Below, piece after piece: positions 32,501-37,859 of a stretch of 37,859 bases of DNA (position 1 is its first letter; every line of letters begins with the position of its first letter). A program made the translations under genes and the position numbers. A model generated the notes under the pieces. The model did not search any database. It was not told the DNA's origin and was given only the letters and a program-made list of their open reading frames with translations. The stretch lies in IMG/VR virus record IMGVR_UViG_3300027714_000048, positions 1-37,859 of that record; one strand, 5' to 3'. The stretch is from a virus.

Positions 32501-34241
32501 TGACTTCTTGATAGTATACGTTGGCGCGACTAGATCATATAACTTTACTGCTGATTTCGAACATAGGACAATAACGCTTAATACAGTTCCAACAGCTAAC
32601 ACCAATATCTACATTTATGGTTATGGAGTCACTGGTGAAAAAATTGTTTACGAAAAATCATTTATCGGAGATGGTAGCACTCTTGCATTTACTTTGGGTC
32701 TTAACTTTGACAGATTTAAACAAAGTTTGGTACTTAGAGATGGTGTAAATATTGAACACACTATTACTGAAGGATCAATTGGTAGATCTATACTTACAAC
32801 TTCCGATGTTAGTAGTGACGGATCACTAATACATGTTATTATTAGTAGTAGGGATACAGACAAATCAGCGTTTACATTTGGAGAATCACAAGAGATTACG
32901 CTAGATGGCAGTTCTTTAGTTTATAGTTTAACAGACTCATTTGATCCAGGGTTTAGCAACGCAATAACTGGCAATGTAATTGTTGAACTAAACGGTCATA
33001 GATTGCGACCTGCTAATGCAGCACATTATATACTAGATGGGTCAACTACAGCATTTAGAACACCAGTAACTGCTGGAGAGACTGTAACAAACGTATCTAC
33101 AGGAGATATTGCAGTTTCAAGGATTGATGCGGCAACAAATACTACATTTAATTTGCTTAATACCCAGGACTATACTATAACTAGTCAAGAAGATACTGAC
33201 AGTACTCTGTTTTACAGAGTCAACTTATTAGATCCTCATAGTTTTTCAAATGATACACTAGTAGTGTCAGTTCGCAATGCTAACGAATACTTTATTGATA
33301 GTACTGCAAACACAATTAGACTAGATAGTAGTGTAAGTTTTAGTGCTAATGATAAACTTCGTGTTACTAGCTTTAATAACTATGATCCTCTCCGTATACA
33401 AACTAAAGTATACATTGGAAAAGGTTCAGAAGTTACACAAAGCATTGATCAGTTTGATCAAGTAGCATTCGATAGTGCCTCTTTTGACAGACTAGCAATA
33501 GGCGGCAATGCGGTAAGTAAATATGGAATGGATCGTGTTCCAACAGATACTGATAACTTGTGGATTACTTTAGATGGAGTAAGACTACATGCTGGCGAGT
33601 ACGCCGTTAGTAATACTGGGAAGATTGACTTACTAAACCAAACAGTAGGCGCCGCAAGTGAAATTATTGTAACACACTTCAGTGAAAAAACTATTGAGCC
33701 TACTATTGGCTACAGAATGGTTAACAATATGTTAGGCAACTACGAGTACTTTAGGATATCAACAGATGGTGCTACTAAATTAACAACAGATGTTCTTCCA
33801 ACAGATACTAAGATATATCTTAAAGATGCTAGTAAACTTCCTCAGCCAAGTACTGATTCTAAAATTCCAGGTGTAGTATATGTTGGTAATGAAAGAATTA
33901 CATACTGGCAGATTAGTTACGAAGAAAACTATATTACTCAGGTTAGACGTGCTACAAATGGAACACGATTTGCTGGTATCCATAGGGCTGGAACAGAGGT
34001 ATACGATACCACTAATGCACAGAAGTTGCCACAATCAAATACACATACACAGACATGGTATACAGTTGGCGCATCAACTGCCGCAAACGGATCTGGATTA
34101 CAAAGCTCGTTGAGTTCAAATGCTAAGTTCCTTAAAGCTTCTGAAACGTTTGTTCCTAACTACCTGCAGGAATTAGAGAATCCAAAGTATTTGATAGATG
34201 GATATGTAGCAGAGTTTTATGTTGCAGATTTAGAATTATAG
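20589..34241 (+). CDS. Giant virion structural protein (4550 aa) with an FG-GAP-like beta-propeller
   Basis: One uninterrupted 4550-residue frame, probably a baseplate or tail-periphery protein given its late operon with gp6 and position before the fibres. The N-terminus reads AIRKTQQLLPEVFRTSKNKK. Visible parts: an aromatic-rich region at about 1355-1475 (GFWRGIYHWIYDTETPHLTP; EKPDWWDARYG); about seven FG-GAP-like repeats at 2295-2960 (e.g. FGFSIDCDTAGDTLVVGAP, FGFDVSIDAYGAIVAVGGPG, FGGSLAINREKLFVGSPAD); two GSGYT-type beta repeats near 3650-3715 (GGTGYTDNPVITV; GSGYTKTPTITS); recurring FD-x3-FD segments; and a C-terminal domain from about 4360 (EPTIGYRMVNNMLGNYEY; RRATNGTRFAGIHRAGT). Its ATG overlaps the gp6 stop; GGAGG encoding the end of gp6 lies 12 nt upstream. 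It occupies the place of gp7/gp8-type wedge genes, but I see no motif proving homology. Confidence 0.85.
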   Translation: MAIRKTQQLLPEVFRTSKNKKFLNATLDQLISEDNKIKVNGFIGRKSAANFQKGDNYLVETSAFRQNYQLEPGVIYEDASGTVQSVSSINDALSTIRYNNGSTANQDTLYRQQYYNWSGYVDLDKLINYGEYFWLPGGPDSVQVFADTIDTTQDFTVLREGTTYAQIEYDTVGYDEGPFDERTLSVDTGGLNYRFDDSTTTPNPVIYLARGGEYTFKVDQDGVPFWIQTEIGTSGVSKTQKNISTRDIFGTVNNGEDDGIITWRVPHTDAQDRFTSMTVDADVDVATDLVYTKIHNQSLSVFLAAYPTGIDGLTEINGKTLVFANQSLDETDWAGLSVAERYSVFNITVSSINDVDTIVLSYLKDITSGNKVRVKQGNVYANKQLWKNASGQLELIPPITASQTEFFYQDGKDANRFGKIVLVDQGDSAVIDINQDVIGRETYTSPNGVAFTNGLKVEFDNSVTPDTFQNTVFYVEGVGTSIKLVSETSLSTPETYAVTENEPYDSENFDVGGFEASLNSPTLQDYIVINRASLDNNAWSRGNRWFHRSVLADTAIYNKFTLVINDTARAKRPIIEFDAGLQLFNTGTTSQTPVSVVDTEETDAFSNVNGKTGYFADGINLTPGVTVCFSADPDVKQNIYQVSLIDQDSNLATDPIINLTQIGTIKDGDCLLSNTGTTNQGNLFYYTSLTDTWTLGQQKTKINQEPLFDVFDPQYVSFSDTTKYPSSGFIGSKLFSYKRNTNSGADIILGFGLSYRNINNVGDILFENNYVNDKFTYTKANVGAVDVIVRSGHVHKNSELADLVTRELKNGWTKVLSESRQWQQVQYTVDAELFSFEIGAYPKVDNDQVTLQVFVNGDFQPASNYVQLITNEKYYVSFVTALAQEDVVLIRAYSETVNPLGFYETPSNLENNANNDDFKELTLGQLRNHFVQLTREIPTLTGTSLGTSNARDLDYKKYPGKIQQHSAGVTLPHYLLAQENNSLIESLRFGMEEYTRFKNRLIDNINRLDIDLRSPATALDNILAFMTGVKTSDFPFYYSDMLPWGSQTTTTTITLDQTTEKVFEFTTQFDLTEISNRGVLVYITKDTNVKTQLIQGLDYTFDSIEPAITLNSLVALAVGDIIEIVEYSNTDGSFIPPTPTKMGLYPKFRPAITLDDTYQTGTSTGTGPFKIYATADSRYSQRAQGVSGWFYPLYTTNAAAQAADVGNAAHAHRFVGSDRLFYMPNSAANHGAVNTDGYTEYENYTPVIQGHDGSRWVAYKDRRDDIILEFEKRVYNNIKTQYDAQTFDIAEVTPGYFRSSFTDLEQTTQIHTQYISSWANKNALDISTNTVHDANNSFTWNYSDAVVAGTTTRLPGFWRGIYHWIYDTETPHLTPWEMLGIYEKPDWWDARYGVAPYTRGNRVLWEDLEAGKIYNGSGRDATHTINLLRVRTGLTNMIPTNDQGQLLAPNQYLTQGAISTNTERSWRIGDYAPVEAAWRRSSEMPFAMQIISALKRPAKYMTLLWDTNLVEYNKDYDQILQRYKSYRASIAAFRVNGVVQTNSTVVDRVEGYNQFISNFFQYTSLNLVALRSTIQNLKLKLIYAVGGFTDLTLSKMLIESSSPSSTGSNIFIPDENMSVYLNKSTPLERVFYSGVSIIKRANGYEIRGYDTKNPFFKIVPSIRSDKKSIITVGSASAVIYSDSLNYITSVPYGTVIASVQQVCDFLIAYARYLKVKGFTFDTVNSDGKTVDFENTVSEFLFWTQQGWGNNSVFGASPAYKTLVIDRELTTLDDLSKTGSLKNTDSKAIRPTQYNVERIDNRTTITVDDSKDYLYAAQVDPIQYEHYIVLDNTTIFNDIIYQPELGNRQARVKFVGYKSGSWNGTLHAPGFIINKNEFNVWTQNTDYKKADIVTHNKKLFVATDNHEGQSKFDFNNWRPVDNMKTGMLPNITQKVDRFNKFYDFNETNLENTLDQAAKGQIGFRKRDYLDQLGLDDVSQVKFYQGMIKTKGTPNVIDKLIGANLTNTVSGTKSLDQEITFYEEWGFRVGEYGSIDSNQVIDLVIDEARVQENQTVVQLLDSGDTADSDYYTFKKKDIYKLPNNFSKNIFFTRDANVKKTDIVGAGHPRLDDVSYTLFDLNNIAELNIDIDKIGRGTTIWTAKNDFDWNVYRVTEVGVEISEVAQGANGFITLTATANHGLVKNDIVLIKTNNEVVKGFKTVSSIDSPRTFNVSIGNDVEIDDITNLRLPIFKLVSSRFQTIASIADTTPLFGWDEDEVVWIDYDENQLWAAFKKQEPWDFNKLIFNIDSSGSANNGSSLAISDDSLNVFSGAPNQNNGVVHPYLSDDVGIYNPGSTLAPATIGNDISGFGTASVAGKTWAAFGAPNSVSSDGLVIVYQRASNGIYDSKQCLGIGPHSNNSPKFGFNLAMSKDDRYLFVSAPGENTVYCYAQKVIATVDEEVQTVTGTASSTTAFTLTWTPSSVYSLHILDENSKEYVPYKDYNINGAVLTFTTAPANGLKVVVREGTHYVLVDTITGSSSATGDQFGFSIDCDTAGDTLVVGAPYAEVTNSSSASITDAGEAYLFHHIAEKFTANGTVFAFTTTNTLPEQFYVEVDGVLQTLTDGGDVGGLDTDSSTNRYSVSNKTITFRYIPASGSIVKVYTGVFAEIQLLNQLSTSNEPTDSENFGFDVSIDAYGAIVAVGGPGEDELNPNTGSTSIFIDEGLRFGSVTTQNLNVGTFAVQNDSVFIDDFEVRITLNTSADSTGLVDDINNLNLTTIVAETIGTTNLLITGSAGVANKKLKVRPGTGDTFRARAEVEPFKFTQKLNHPLLAENENFGRVLEFDKYIPLDSVNEQRLVISSDRASTQLRMGLDRDTDTNSATHDEFTTTFDADSTKYIDKVSQSGAAYIYDLLDSSVTPGLVQSISNPPKFAFGQQMQNTKINELDQFGGSLAINREKLFVGSPADNEWLTNAGSFYYFQNATDTSTWEKTRVQTPKVDPDVINRIVTYDKTNNQIIDFVDTVDIFKNKLPGLAQQELDYILPIDPATYNISTTRNSVTFSETGGWNNEKLGRVWWDLSTCRVIEYEQGDIDYRVQHWNQFFPGSSINIYEWVESDVLPSEHVSSGLLGTPKFQDDSNYCTAPYYNSITNSTTIRYYYWVTDINTFPSDERRQLSTEGVRQLIENPISTGSKYLSVVAPNTVVLNNLTNSFSDKNTVLSINYDVVKNEGIVHSEFDLVSEGDPGQVIPARIQSKIIDSLAGSDATGAVVPDPILSVGDKYGISIRPRQSLFTDRQQALKTFIDYCNKVFKTTPIARQYTLDTLFLSDPIPTKASGAWDKKVADITTRDYLNLATFNIGYKVLVESDSTVADDWTIYELRETSTSIRYWFLLRVQAYNTAKFWDYITWYATDFDSTTIPTYTVATETDLLTLIAAVSGETAKVRSNDDGNFSFFKLGDTGTWQEVIIEKGTVELKSTLYDFANAANGSYIGFDSGVYDFEKFDRVPHQEVRNIATAIFTDIFKNELAIKRNDLFFRMTEFAMQELHESSTDWIVKTSFLKVLHKVRNLNQYPTYQLDNSTFIEEYINEVKPYHTTIRETVAKYDGDDKFQGDVTDFDLHAFYDSTNGHFRKYSGDYQGDDVSRSISGTVDSPWSDNYSYYLDSVVLHNGGTGYTDNPVITVSAPDLTTGTQAVVTAVTNGSTIIRVTVTNKGSGYTKTPTITSSVDSNGTGLVLLPRIKNDQIREFDTTIKFDRISYSSTVKDWAASTTYSHLDLISYYNANTKKQDVYQVDVTGGFTSGTTFTVEDTTGAVALVVYADASLASSADRIAAYYAPTEGMVGDDLSLLQSGTGYESNKVSGIGFDREPGFDDASFDNVGFDDFEIDINGLTVLGGSNALDTTISSVFTDAALGTRPEDINIDGGGFVDIYASHAPEEVVPGIVFDNLDMEVYTDPSDDFAGDGNSFTTVSRSYTADGIEKQFSYAGTSQREQVDFLIVYVGATRSYNFTADFEHRTITLNTVPTANTNIYIYGYGVTGEKIVYEKSFIGDGSTLAFTLGLNFDRFKQSLVLRDGVNIEHTITEGSIGRSILTTSDVSSDGSLIHVIISSRDTDKSAFTFGESQEITLDGSSLVYSLTDSFDPGFSNAITGNVIVELNGHRLRPANAAHYILDGSTTAFRTPVTAGETVTNVSTGDIAVSRIDAATNTTFNLLNTQDYTITSQEDTDSTLFYRVNLLDPHSFSNDTLVVSVRNANEYFIDSTANTIRLDSSVSFSANDKLRVTSFNNYDPLRIQTKVYIGKGSEVTQSIDQFDQVAFDSASFDRLAIGGNAVSKYGMDRVPTDTDNLWITLDGVRLHAGEYAVSNTGKIDLLNQTVGAASEIIVTHFSEKTIEPTIGYRMVNNMLGNYEYFRISTDGATKLTTDVLPTDTKIYLKDASKLPQPSTDSKIPGVVYVGNERITYWQISYEENYITQVRRATNGTRFAGIHRAGTEVYDTTNAQKLPQSNTHTQTWYTVGASTAANGSGLQSSLSSNAKFLKASETFVPNYLQELENPKYLIDGYVAEFYVADLEL
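27475..29470 (+). other. FG-GAP-like repeat region (putative seven-bladed beta-propeller) within the giant protein
   Basis: About seven repeats follow the pattern FG-x-S/N-hydrophobic ... D-x-L-V-V-G-A-P ... G-x-hydrophobic-Y-x-F/Y. Starting positions are about 27475 (SLAISDDSLNVFSGAP), 27631 (FGTASVAGKTWAAFGAP), 27793 (FGFNLAMSKDDRYLFVSAPG), 28161 (FGFSIDCDTAGDTLVVGAP), 28585 (FGFDVSIDAYGAIVAVGGPG), 29037 (FGRVLEF...RLVISSD) and 29371 (FGGSLAINREKLFVGSPAD). This is the signature of integrin-alpha-type propellers. Between blades there are insertions of 50-150 residues, including fibre-like strands. The classical DxDxDG calcium loops are not evident. Confidence 0.7.
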
Positions 34242-34245
34242 AATG

Positions 34246-34253
34246 AATAAATA
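34246..34253 (+). promoter_or_regulatory. Late promoter of the first tail-fibre gene
   Basis: AATAAATA, the same octamer as before gp48 and gp6, lies in the 34-nt gap between the giant gene and the fibre gene. The start near 34259 would give a 16-nt leader. Confidence 0.65.
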
Positions 34254-34275
34254 TAGTTAATAAGATGGAAAAATA

Positions 34276-36861
34276 ATGGCAATCGTATTAAGAAGCAACC
34301 TAAGTGTTCCCCTAACCCACGCAGAATTGGACGGGAACTTTACTGACCTAAACAGTAGAACTACTGCGATAGAGGCAAACTACGTTAAAACCATCAACGG
34401 CGTAGCGGCTACTAGCAATGCAACTACACTTACTACAGTAAATATTACAGAAAATTCTGCAAATTTATACTATACAGATGCTAGAGCAAGAGCTGCACTT
34501 AGTGTAACAGGAGGCAACTTAGAATATAACAGTAGTACAGGCCTTATTACATTAACTGACCTTGAAATCCGAGATCAACTTAGCGCAACTACAGCAACAG
34601 GTGTTACTTATAATAGCTCTACAGGTGTTACTGCACTAGCAAGTATTCCCAATAGTAGTTTAGCTAAGAGTACTATTATATCTAAAGGCGACAGTGGGCA
34701 GACGGCAATTGATCTAGGAGATACATTAACATTTACAGGCGGTGAAGGAATTGATACCGCACAAAGCGGAGATACTTTAACTATTAGTGCAGAAAACGCT
34801 ACAGCAAGCAATAAAGGTATTGCTAGTTTTAGTTCAAACCATTTTGGAGTTAGCAGTGGCGCAGTAACTATTAAAGCAGATGGTATTGACGACACACTTA
34901 TTGATTTTGGTACAGGTACCAATCAAGTTAGTACAGCAGACGTTCCAGAACAAACAAATTTATATTATACAGATGCCCGTGTTTTAACTAAAATTAAAGC
35001 AACTAGCATTAATGAGCTCAGCGATGTTACACTAGGAACAACATCAAACAGTTTTGTATTAACCTTTGATGCATCTGTATCCAAGTTCATTGCGGCGGCA
35101 AACCCTGGTGCAGCCAGTGGTAACATTAACACAATAACAAACTTAGGTAGTGGAAAAAAAGTCTTCTCAAATGCTGTTAGTCTCGATCTAAGATTAAGAA
35201 CCTTAACCGAAGGCAATGCTGTTACATTAACAGAAAACACCAATGACATCAATATTGCGGTTAGTGAAACTCCAACATTTACTAGTGTTGCTACTGCCGG
35301 AATTAATATTAATGGCAATGAAATTTTAACAACAAGATCTAACGAAAATTTAGAACTAAATCCAAGTGGCACTGGGGTAGTTCAAGTATTAAGTGCTATG
35401 ACTGTTTCAGGAGCAATTACTGGTAATCTTACTGGTGATGTTACTACGACCGGTATTAATATTACTGCTAATAATATTACTACTACACGCACCAATGACA
35501 ACTTAGTATTAATTACTAGTGGAACAGGTGTAGTTGAAGTCGATAGCAATATCGATATGAACAGTAATAAAATTGTTAATGTTACTGATCCAACCAGTTC
35601 TCAAGAGGCGGCTACTAAAGCATATGTAGATTCAGTAGCCTCTGCAATTAGTACAACATCAATTCAAGCTGGAAACAGTAATGTTGCAGTAGTAGATTCA
35701 GGCACTGGCAACGTAACCATCGAGGTTGATGGCACAGACAGAATTACAACTATCGCCGCAAGTACAACTACTGCAACTGGACATGGGTTAATTATTGGCG
35801 CCGCAAGTACTAGTGCCGCTGGTACAATTAAGTTTTTAGAGGGAACAAATAACGGAACAAACGGAGTAACGTTACAAGGTCCTGCAAGTACAGCAGATGT
35901 AACAGTTTTACTTCCGGCCGCAGCGGATACACTAGTTGGTAAAGCGACAACAGATACATTTACAAACAAGACGTTTGATCTTGGTGGAACAGGAAATAGT
36001 TTAACCGGGTCTTTAGCAGAGTTTAATTCAGCACTGCAAAGTGAAAGTTTTGTTTCTTTAACAGGGTCTGAGACCCTCACTAATAAGACTCTAACTACTC
36101 CTGTGCTTACAACCCCAATCGCAAATGCAGGTATACAACTTAAGAACGGCGCAACAAGTGCAGGATTTATTGAGTTTTTTGAAGACAGCGACAATGGAAC
36201 TAACAAGGCTACGTTGATAGGTCCTGCTAGTACAGCAGATGTTACTATTACTTTACCAGCAACAACTGACACATTGGTTGCTCGTACAACTACAGACGTA
36301 CTTACTAATAAAACACTTACAACTCCTGCGCTTACTACACCAACTGCAAACAATGGTATACTCCTTAAAAATGGATCCACAAGTGCTGGTTTCTTGAAGT
36401 TTTTTGAGGACTCAGATAATGGAACAAACGGTGTTACACTAATTGGACCTGCTTCAACTGCTGACGTTACTGTAACATTGCCAGCAGCAGCAGGTACTTT
36501 GCTTGGTACTGGTAACGCAGATGTAGGAGCATCAACTACCGCTGGCGGTGACGCAGACTTTGTCTTAATTGATGATGGCGGTGTTCTTAAGAGGATTTCA
36601 CCTGAGAACTTGGGTATTGCAGGTAGTAGTCTTGGATTTGTACTTAGTTCATTTACTACTACTCCAGGATCAGAAGGAAACTTTGATTTAGCAAAAATAC
36701 AAGCACAAACAGGCAGTGCTGAGACTGGGTTAACAGCAAGCGGTCTTGATGCATTTGGGGTTCAAACAGGTGCCAGTTCGGCTGTGTATGATCTAATGGA
36801 TCCTAAATTCTCAGACAAGACAACAGATTACGGTTCAGGCGAATCACATGCAGGTGCATAA
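34276..36861 (+). CDS. Tail fibre protein (861 aa) with repeated modules
   Basis: A late structural protein likely to contact the host. The N-terminus (AIVLRSNLSVPLTHAELDGN, then FTDLNSRTTAIEANY) is the usual attachment-end sequence of many marine phage fibres. NLYYTDAR occurs twice (near 64 and 230). A middle part has GTGVVQVLSAMTVSGAITGN and the AATKAYVDS motif typical of trimeric fibre shafts. The last third contains repeated modules of about 74 residues: NKTLTTPVLTTPIANAG, LKNGATSAGFIEFFEDSDNG, TLIGPASTADVTITLPA. The C-terminus (YDLMDPKFSDKTTDYGSGES) has no recognisable peptidase or chaperone. The ribosome-binding stretch is weak (GGAAAAATA). The next gene carries a closely similar module. 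Confidence 0.85.
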   Translation: MAIVLRSNLSVPLTHAELDGNFTDLNSRTTAIEANYVKTINGVAATSNATTLTTVNITENSANLYYTDARARAALSVTGGNLEYNSSTGLITLTDLEIRDQLSATTATGVTYNSSTGVTALASIPNSSLAKSTIISKGDSGQTAIDLGDTLTFTGGEGIDTAQSGDTLTISAENATASNKGIASFSSNHFGVSSGAVTIKADGIDDTLIDFGTGTNQVSTADVPEQTNLYYTDARVLTKIKATSINELSDVTLGTTSNSFVLTFDASVSKFIAAANPGAASGNINTITNLGSGKKVFSNAVSLDLRLRTLTEGNAVTLTENTNDINIAVSETPTFTSVATAGININGNEILTTRSNENLELNPSGTGVVQVLSAMTVSGAITGNLTGDVTTTGINITANNITTTRTNDNLVLITSGTGVVEVDSNIDMNSNKIVNVTDPTSSQEAATKAYVDSVASAISTTSIQAGNSNVAVVDSGTGNVTIEVDGTDRITTIAASTTTATGHGLIIGAASTSAAGTIKFLEGTNNGTNGVTLQGPASTADVTVLLPAAADTLVGKATTDTFTNKTFDLGGTGNSLTGSLAEFNSALQSESFVSLTGSETLTNKTLTTPVLTTPIANAGIQLKNGATSAGFIEFFEDSDNGTNKATLIGPASTADVTITLPATTDTLVARTTTDVLTNKTLTTPALTTPTANNGILLKNGSTSAGFLKFFEDSDNGTNGVTLIGPASTADVTVTLPAAAGTLLGTGNADVGASTTAGGDADFVLIDDGGVLKRISPENLGIAGSSLGFVLSSFTTTPGSEGNFDLAKIQAQTGSAETGLTASGLDAFGVQTGASSAVYDLMDPKFSDKTTDYGSGESHAGA
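36079..36510 (+). repeat. Two tandem fibre modules of about 222 bp, with a diverged copy upstream and another in the next gene
   Basis: Module copies begin near 36079 and 36301 (222 bp apart) and encode TNKTLTTP...TP.AN.GI.LKNG followed by FFEDSDNGTN and IGPASTADVT.TLPA. A more diverged copy occurs at about 35815-35930 (IKFLEGTNNGTNGVTLQGPA). A close copy lies in the following gene at 37091-37300. Several stretches agree at DNA level, for example caacttaagaacgg.gcaac at 36136 and 37150. Confidence 0.85.
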
Positions 36862-36880
36862 AGAGTGCCGAATGGTAGAG

Positions 36881-36888
36881 CATAAATA
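36881..36888 (+). promoter_or_regulatory. Late promoter of the second tail-fibre gene
   Basis: CATAAATA is one change from the T4 late element TATAAATA, in the 64-nt gap between the two fibre genes. The start near 36894 gives a leader of about 32 nt that includes TAGGAG. Confidence 0.6.
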
Positions 36889-36925
36889 GTGTATAGGTAT
36901 ACAAGGTATATAGGAGATTAATTAA

Positions 36926-37859
36926 ATGCCAACAGTATTACAATTTAGAAGAGGCACGACGAGTCAGAACAACTCGTTCACAGGAACGCTTAGTGAGATA
37001 TCCGTTGATACAACGTTAGATACACTACGTCTCCATGACGGTAGTACTGCCGGCGGATTTGAGATGGTGCAGAAGGCCGCAACCCAAACATTAACAAACA
37101 AAACACTTACAACACCAGTGTTAACAACCCCAATTGCAAATGCAGGGGTACAACTTAAGAACGGGGCAACAAGTGCAGGGTTCTTACAATTTTTTGAAGA
37201 TAGCGACAACGGAACAAACAAAGCTACACTAATTGGACCAGCATCAACTGCTGACGTTACTATTACACTTCCAGCTGTCGCTGGCACAGTTGCACTTGTT
37301 GGTTCATCTCTTCAACTCGCAGGCGGCACTATGTCAGGCGCCATTGCAATGGGAACAAGTAAGATAACAGGTGCAGGTGATCCTACATCGGCCCAAGACG
37401 TGGCCACTAAAGCATATGTAGACTCTGAAGTTACCGCAGTTACCCCGGTTATTTCCGCAGGTAACAGTAATGTTACAGTTACAGACAGTGGAACTGGACA
37501 GGTTGTAACAACAGTCGATGGTGTTGCTGAGGTAACGACAGTAGCTGCAAGCACAACATTTGGTGGTAACTTGGTTATTCCAAACGGTGGTACTATTGGT
37601 ACTGCAAGTGATGCTGATTCTATTACTATTGCAGCCGCAGGCGCGGTTACAGTTAGTCAAGCATTAATAGTAACAGGCAACTTAACAGTTAACGGCACGA
37701 CGACTACCCTTAATACTGCTGAAATGAAAGTTGAAGATATTAATATCGTACTAGCAGACGGTGCGGCAAACAGTGCCGCAGCAGACGGCGCTGGAATAAC
37801 AATCGATGGTGCAGATGCTACCTTACTGTATGCACACTCAGGAACGAAGTTTGTAATGA
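36926..37859 (+). CDS. Tail fibre / receptor-binding-type protein (partial, 3' end beyond window)
   Basis: The frame is open for 311 codons from ATG 36926 to the right edge; AGGAG lies 9 nt upstream. The N-terminus MPTVLQFRRGTTSQNNSFTG, then LSEISVDTTLDTLRLHDGS, resembles the Mtd_N-type attachment domain found at the start of many phage fibres and tropism proteins. Next comes one copy of the shared module (TNKTLTTPVLTTPIANAGVQ, LKNGATSAGFLQFFEDSDNG, TLIGPASTADVTITLPA), nearly identical to the copy in the previous gene. Then follow an AGGTMSGAIAMG...ATKAYVDSEV shaft motif and, near the edge, LIVTGNLTVNGTTTTLNT and VEDINIVLADGAANSAAADG, a fibre domain that usually precedes a variable tip. The tip is not in the window. 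Confidence 0.85.
   Translation, partial: MPTVLQFRRGTTSQNNSFTGTLSEISVDTTLDTLRLHDGSTAGGFEMVQKAATQTLTNKTLTTPVLTTPIANAGVQLKNGATSAGFLQFFEDSDNGTNKATLIGPASTADVTITLPAVAGTVALVGSSLQLAGGTMSGAIAMGTSKITGAGDPTSAQDVATKAYVDSEVTAVTPVISAGNSNVTVTDSGTGQVVTTVDGVAEVTTVAASTTFGGNLVIPNGGTIGTASDADSITIAAAGAVTVSQALIVTGNLTVNGTTTTLNTAEMKVEDINIVLADGAANSAAADGAGITIDGADATLLYAHSGTKFVM

Noticed and set aside
35664-36380. Minus-strand open frame of 238 residues over the fibre gene
   Set aside because: Val/Ser/Ala-rich shadow of the repetitive fibre modules; no ribosome-binding site, and the plus-strand frame is clearly the gene.

Overview
This window is part of the genome of a T4-superfamily myovirus (contractile-tailed phage). 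Nearly every sizeable gene is a T4-type virion or recombination gene: portal gp20, a tape-measure-like protein, gp26, gp46/gp47 recombination nuclease, late sigma factor gp55, gp48, gp53, a hub protein, gp5, gp25, gp6 and tail fibres. The DNA is AT-rich and tightly packed, with stop/start overlaps such as ATGA, TAATG and TTGA. TTG start codons and the style of the tail-fibre modules resemble marine T4-like phages (cyanophage or pelagiphage type). No photosynthesis or other host-diagnostic gene is present, so the host is inferred only as a marine bacterium. Both ends are cut inside genes: gp20 on the left and a tail fibre on the right.

Layout: (1) 1-3243, minus strand: portal gp20 (3' part missing) preceded by a tape-measure-like gene. 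(2) 3330-4453, plus strand: gp26-like hub protein and a small coupled gene. Between blocks 1 and 2, two T4-type late promoter motifs face each other. (3) 4450-10362, minus strand, early/middle type: sigma factor gp55 > gp47 > gp46 > radical SAM protein > SegE-like GIY-YIG nuclease, then a roughly 520-bp stretch of hairpins and short repeats, then two tiny genes behind a near-perfect sigma70 promoter. (4) 10433-34241, plus strand, late: gp48 > gp53 > hub protein > gp5 > gp25 > gp6 > a 4550-residue virion protein, almost without gaps. (5) 34276-37859, plus strand: two tail-fibre genes built from shared repeat modules, each behind its own late promoter motif.

Expression logic, inferred from the sequence: host-type sigma70 promoters (TTGACA-16-TATAAT at 4880-4907 and TTGCTA-17-TATAAT at 10388-10416) drive the minus-strand early genes, including gp55. 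Gp55 would then redirect RNA polymerase to the NATAAATA late motifs in front of the structural operons. Gp46/gp47 supply recombination and DNA-end processing. The plus-strand block supplies the baseplate (hub gp5 and partners, wedge gp25/gp6/gp53, tube cap gp48) and the host-contact fibres.

Most unusual points: the 4550-residue protein contains about seven FG-GAP-like repeats, suggesting an integrin-type beta-propeller; gp6 is almost twice T4 length and ends in a serine tract; gp5 seems to carry a degenerate lysozyme-like domain at its C-terminus instead of inside the protein; a radical SAM enzyme is translationally coupled to gp46; two RTX-type nonapeptides sit near the end of the tape-measure protein; and early and late promoters interlock at two intergenic points.
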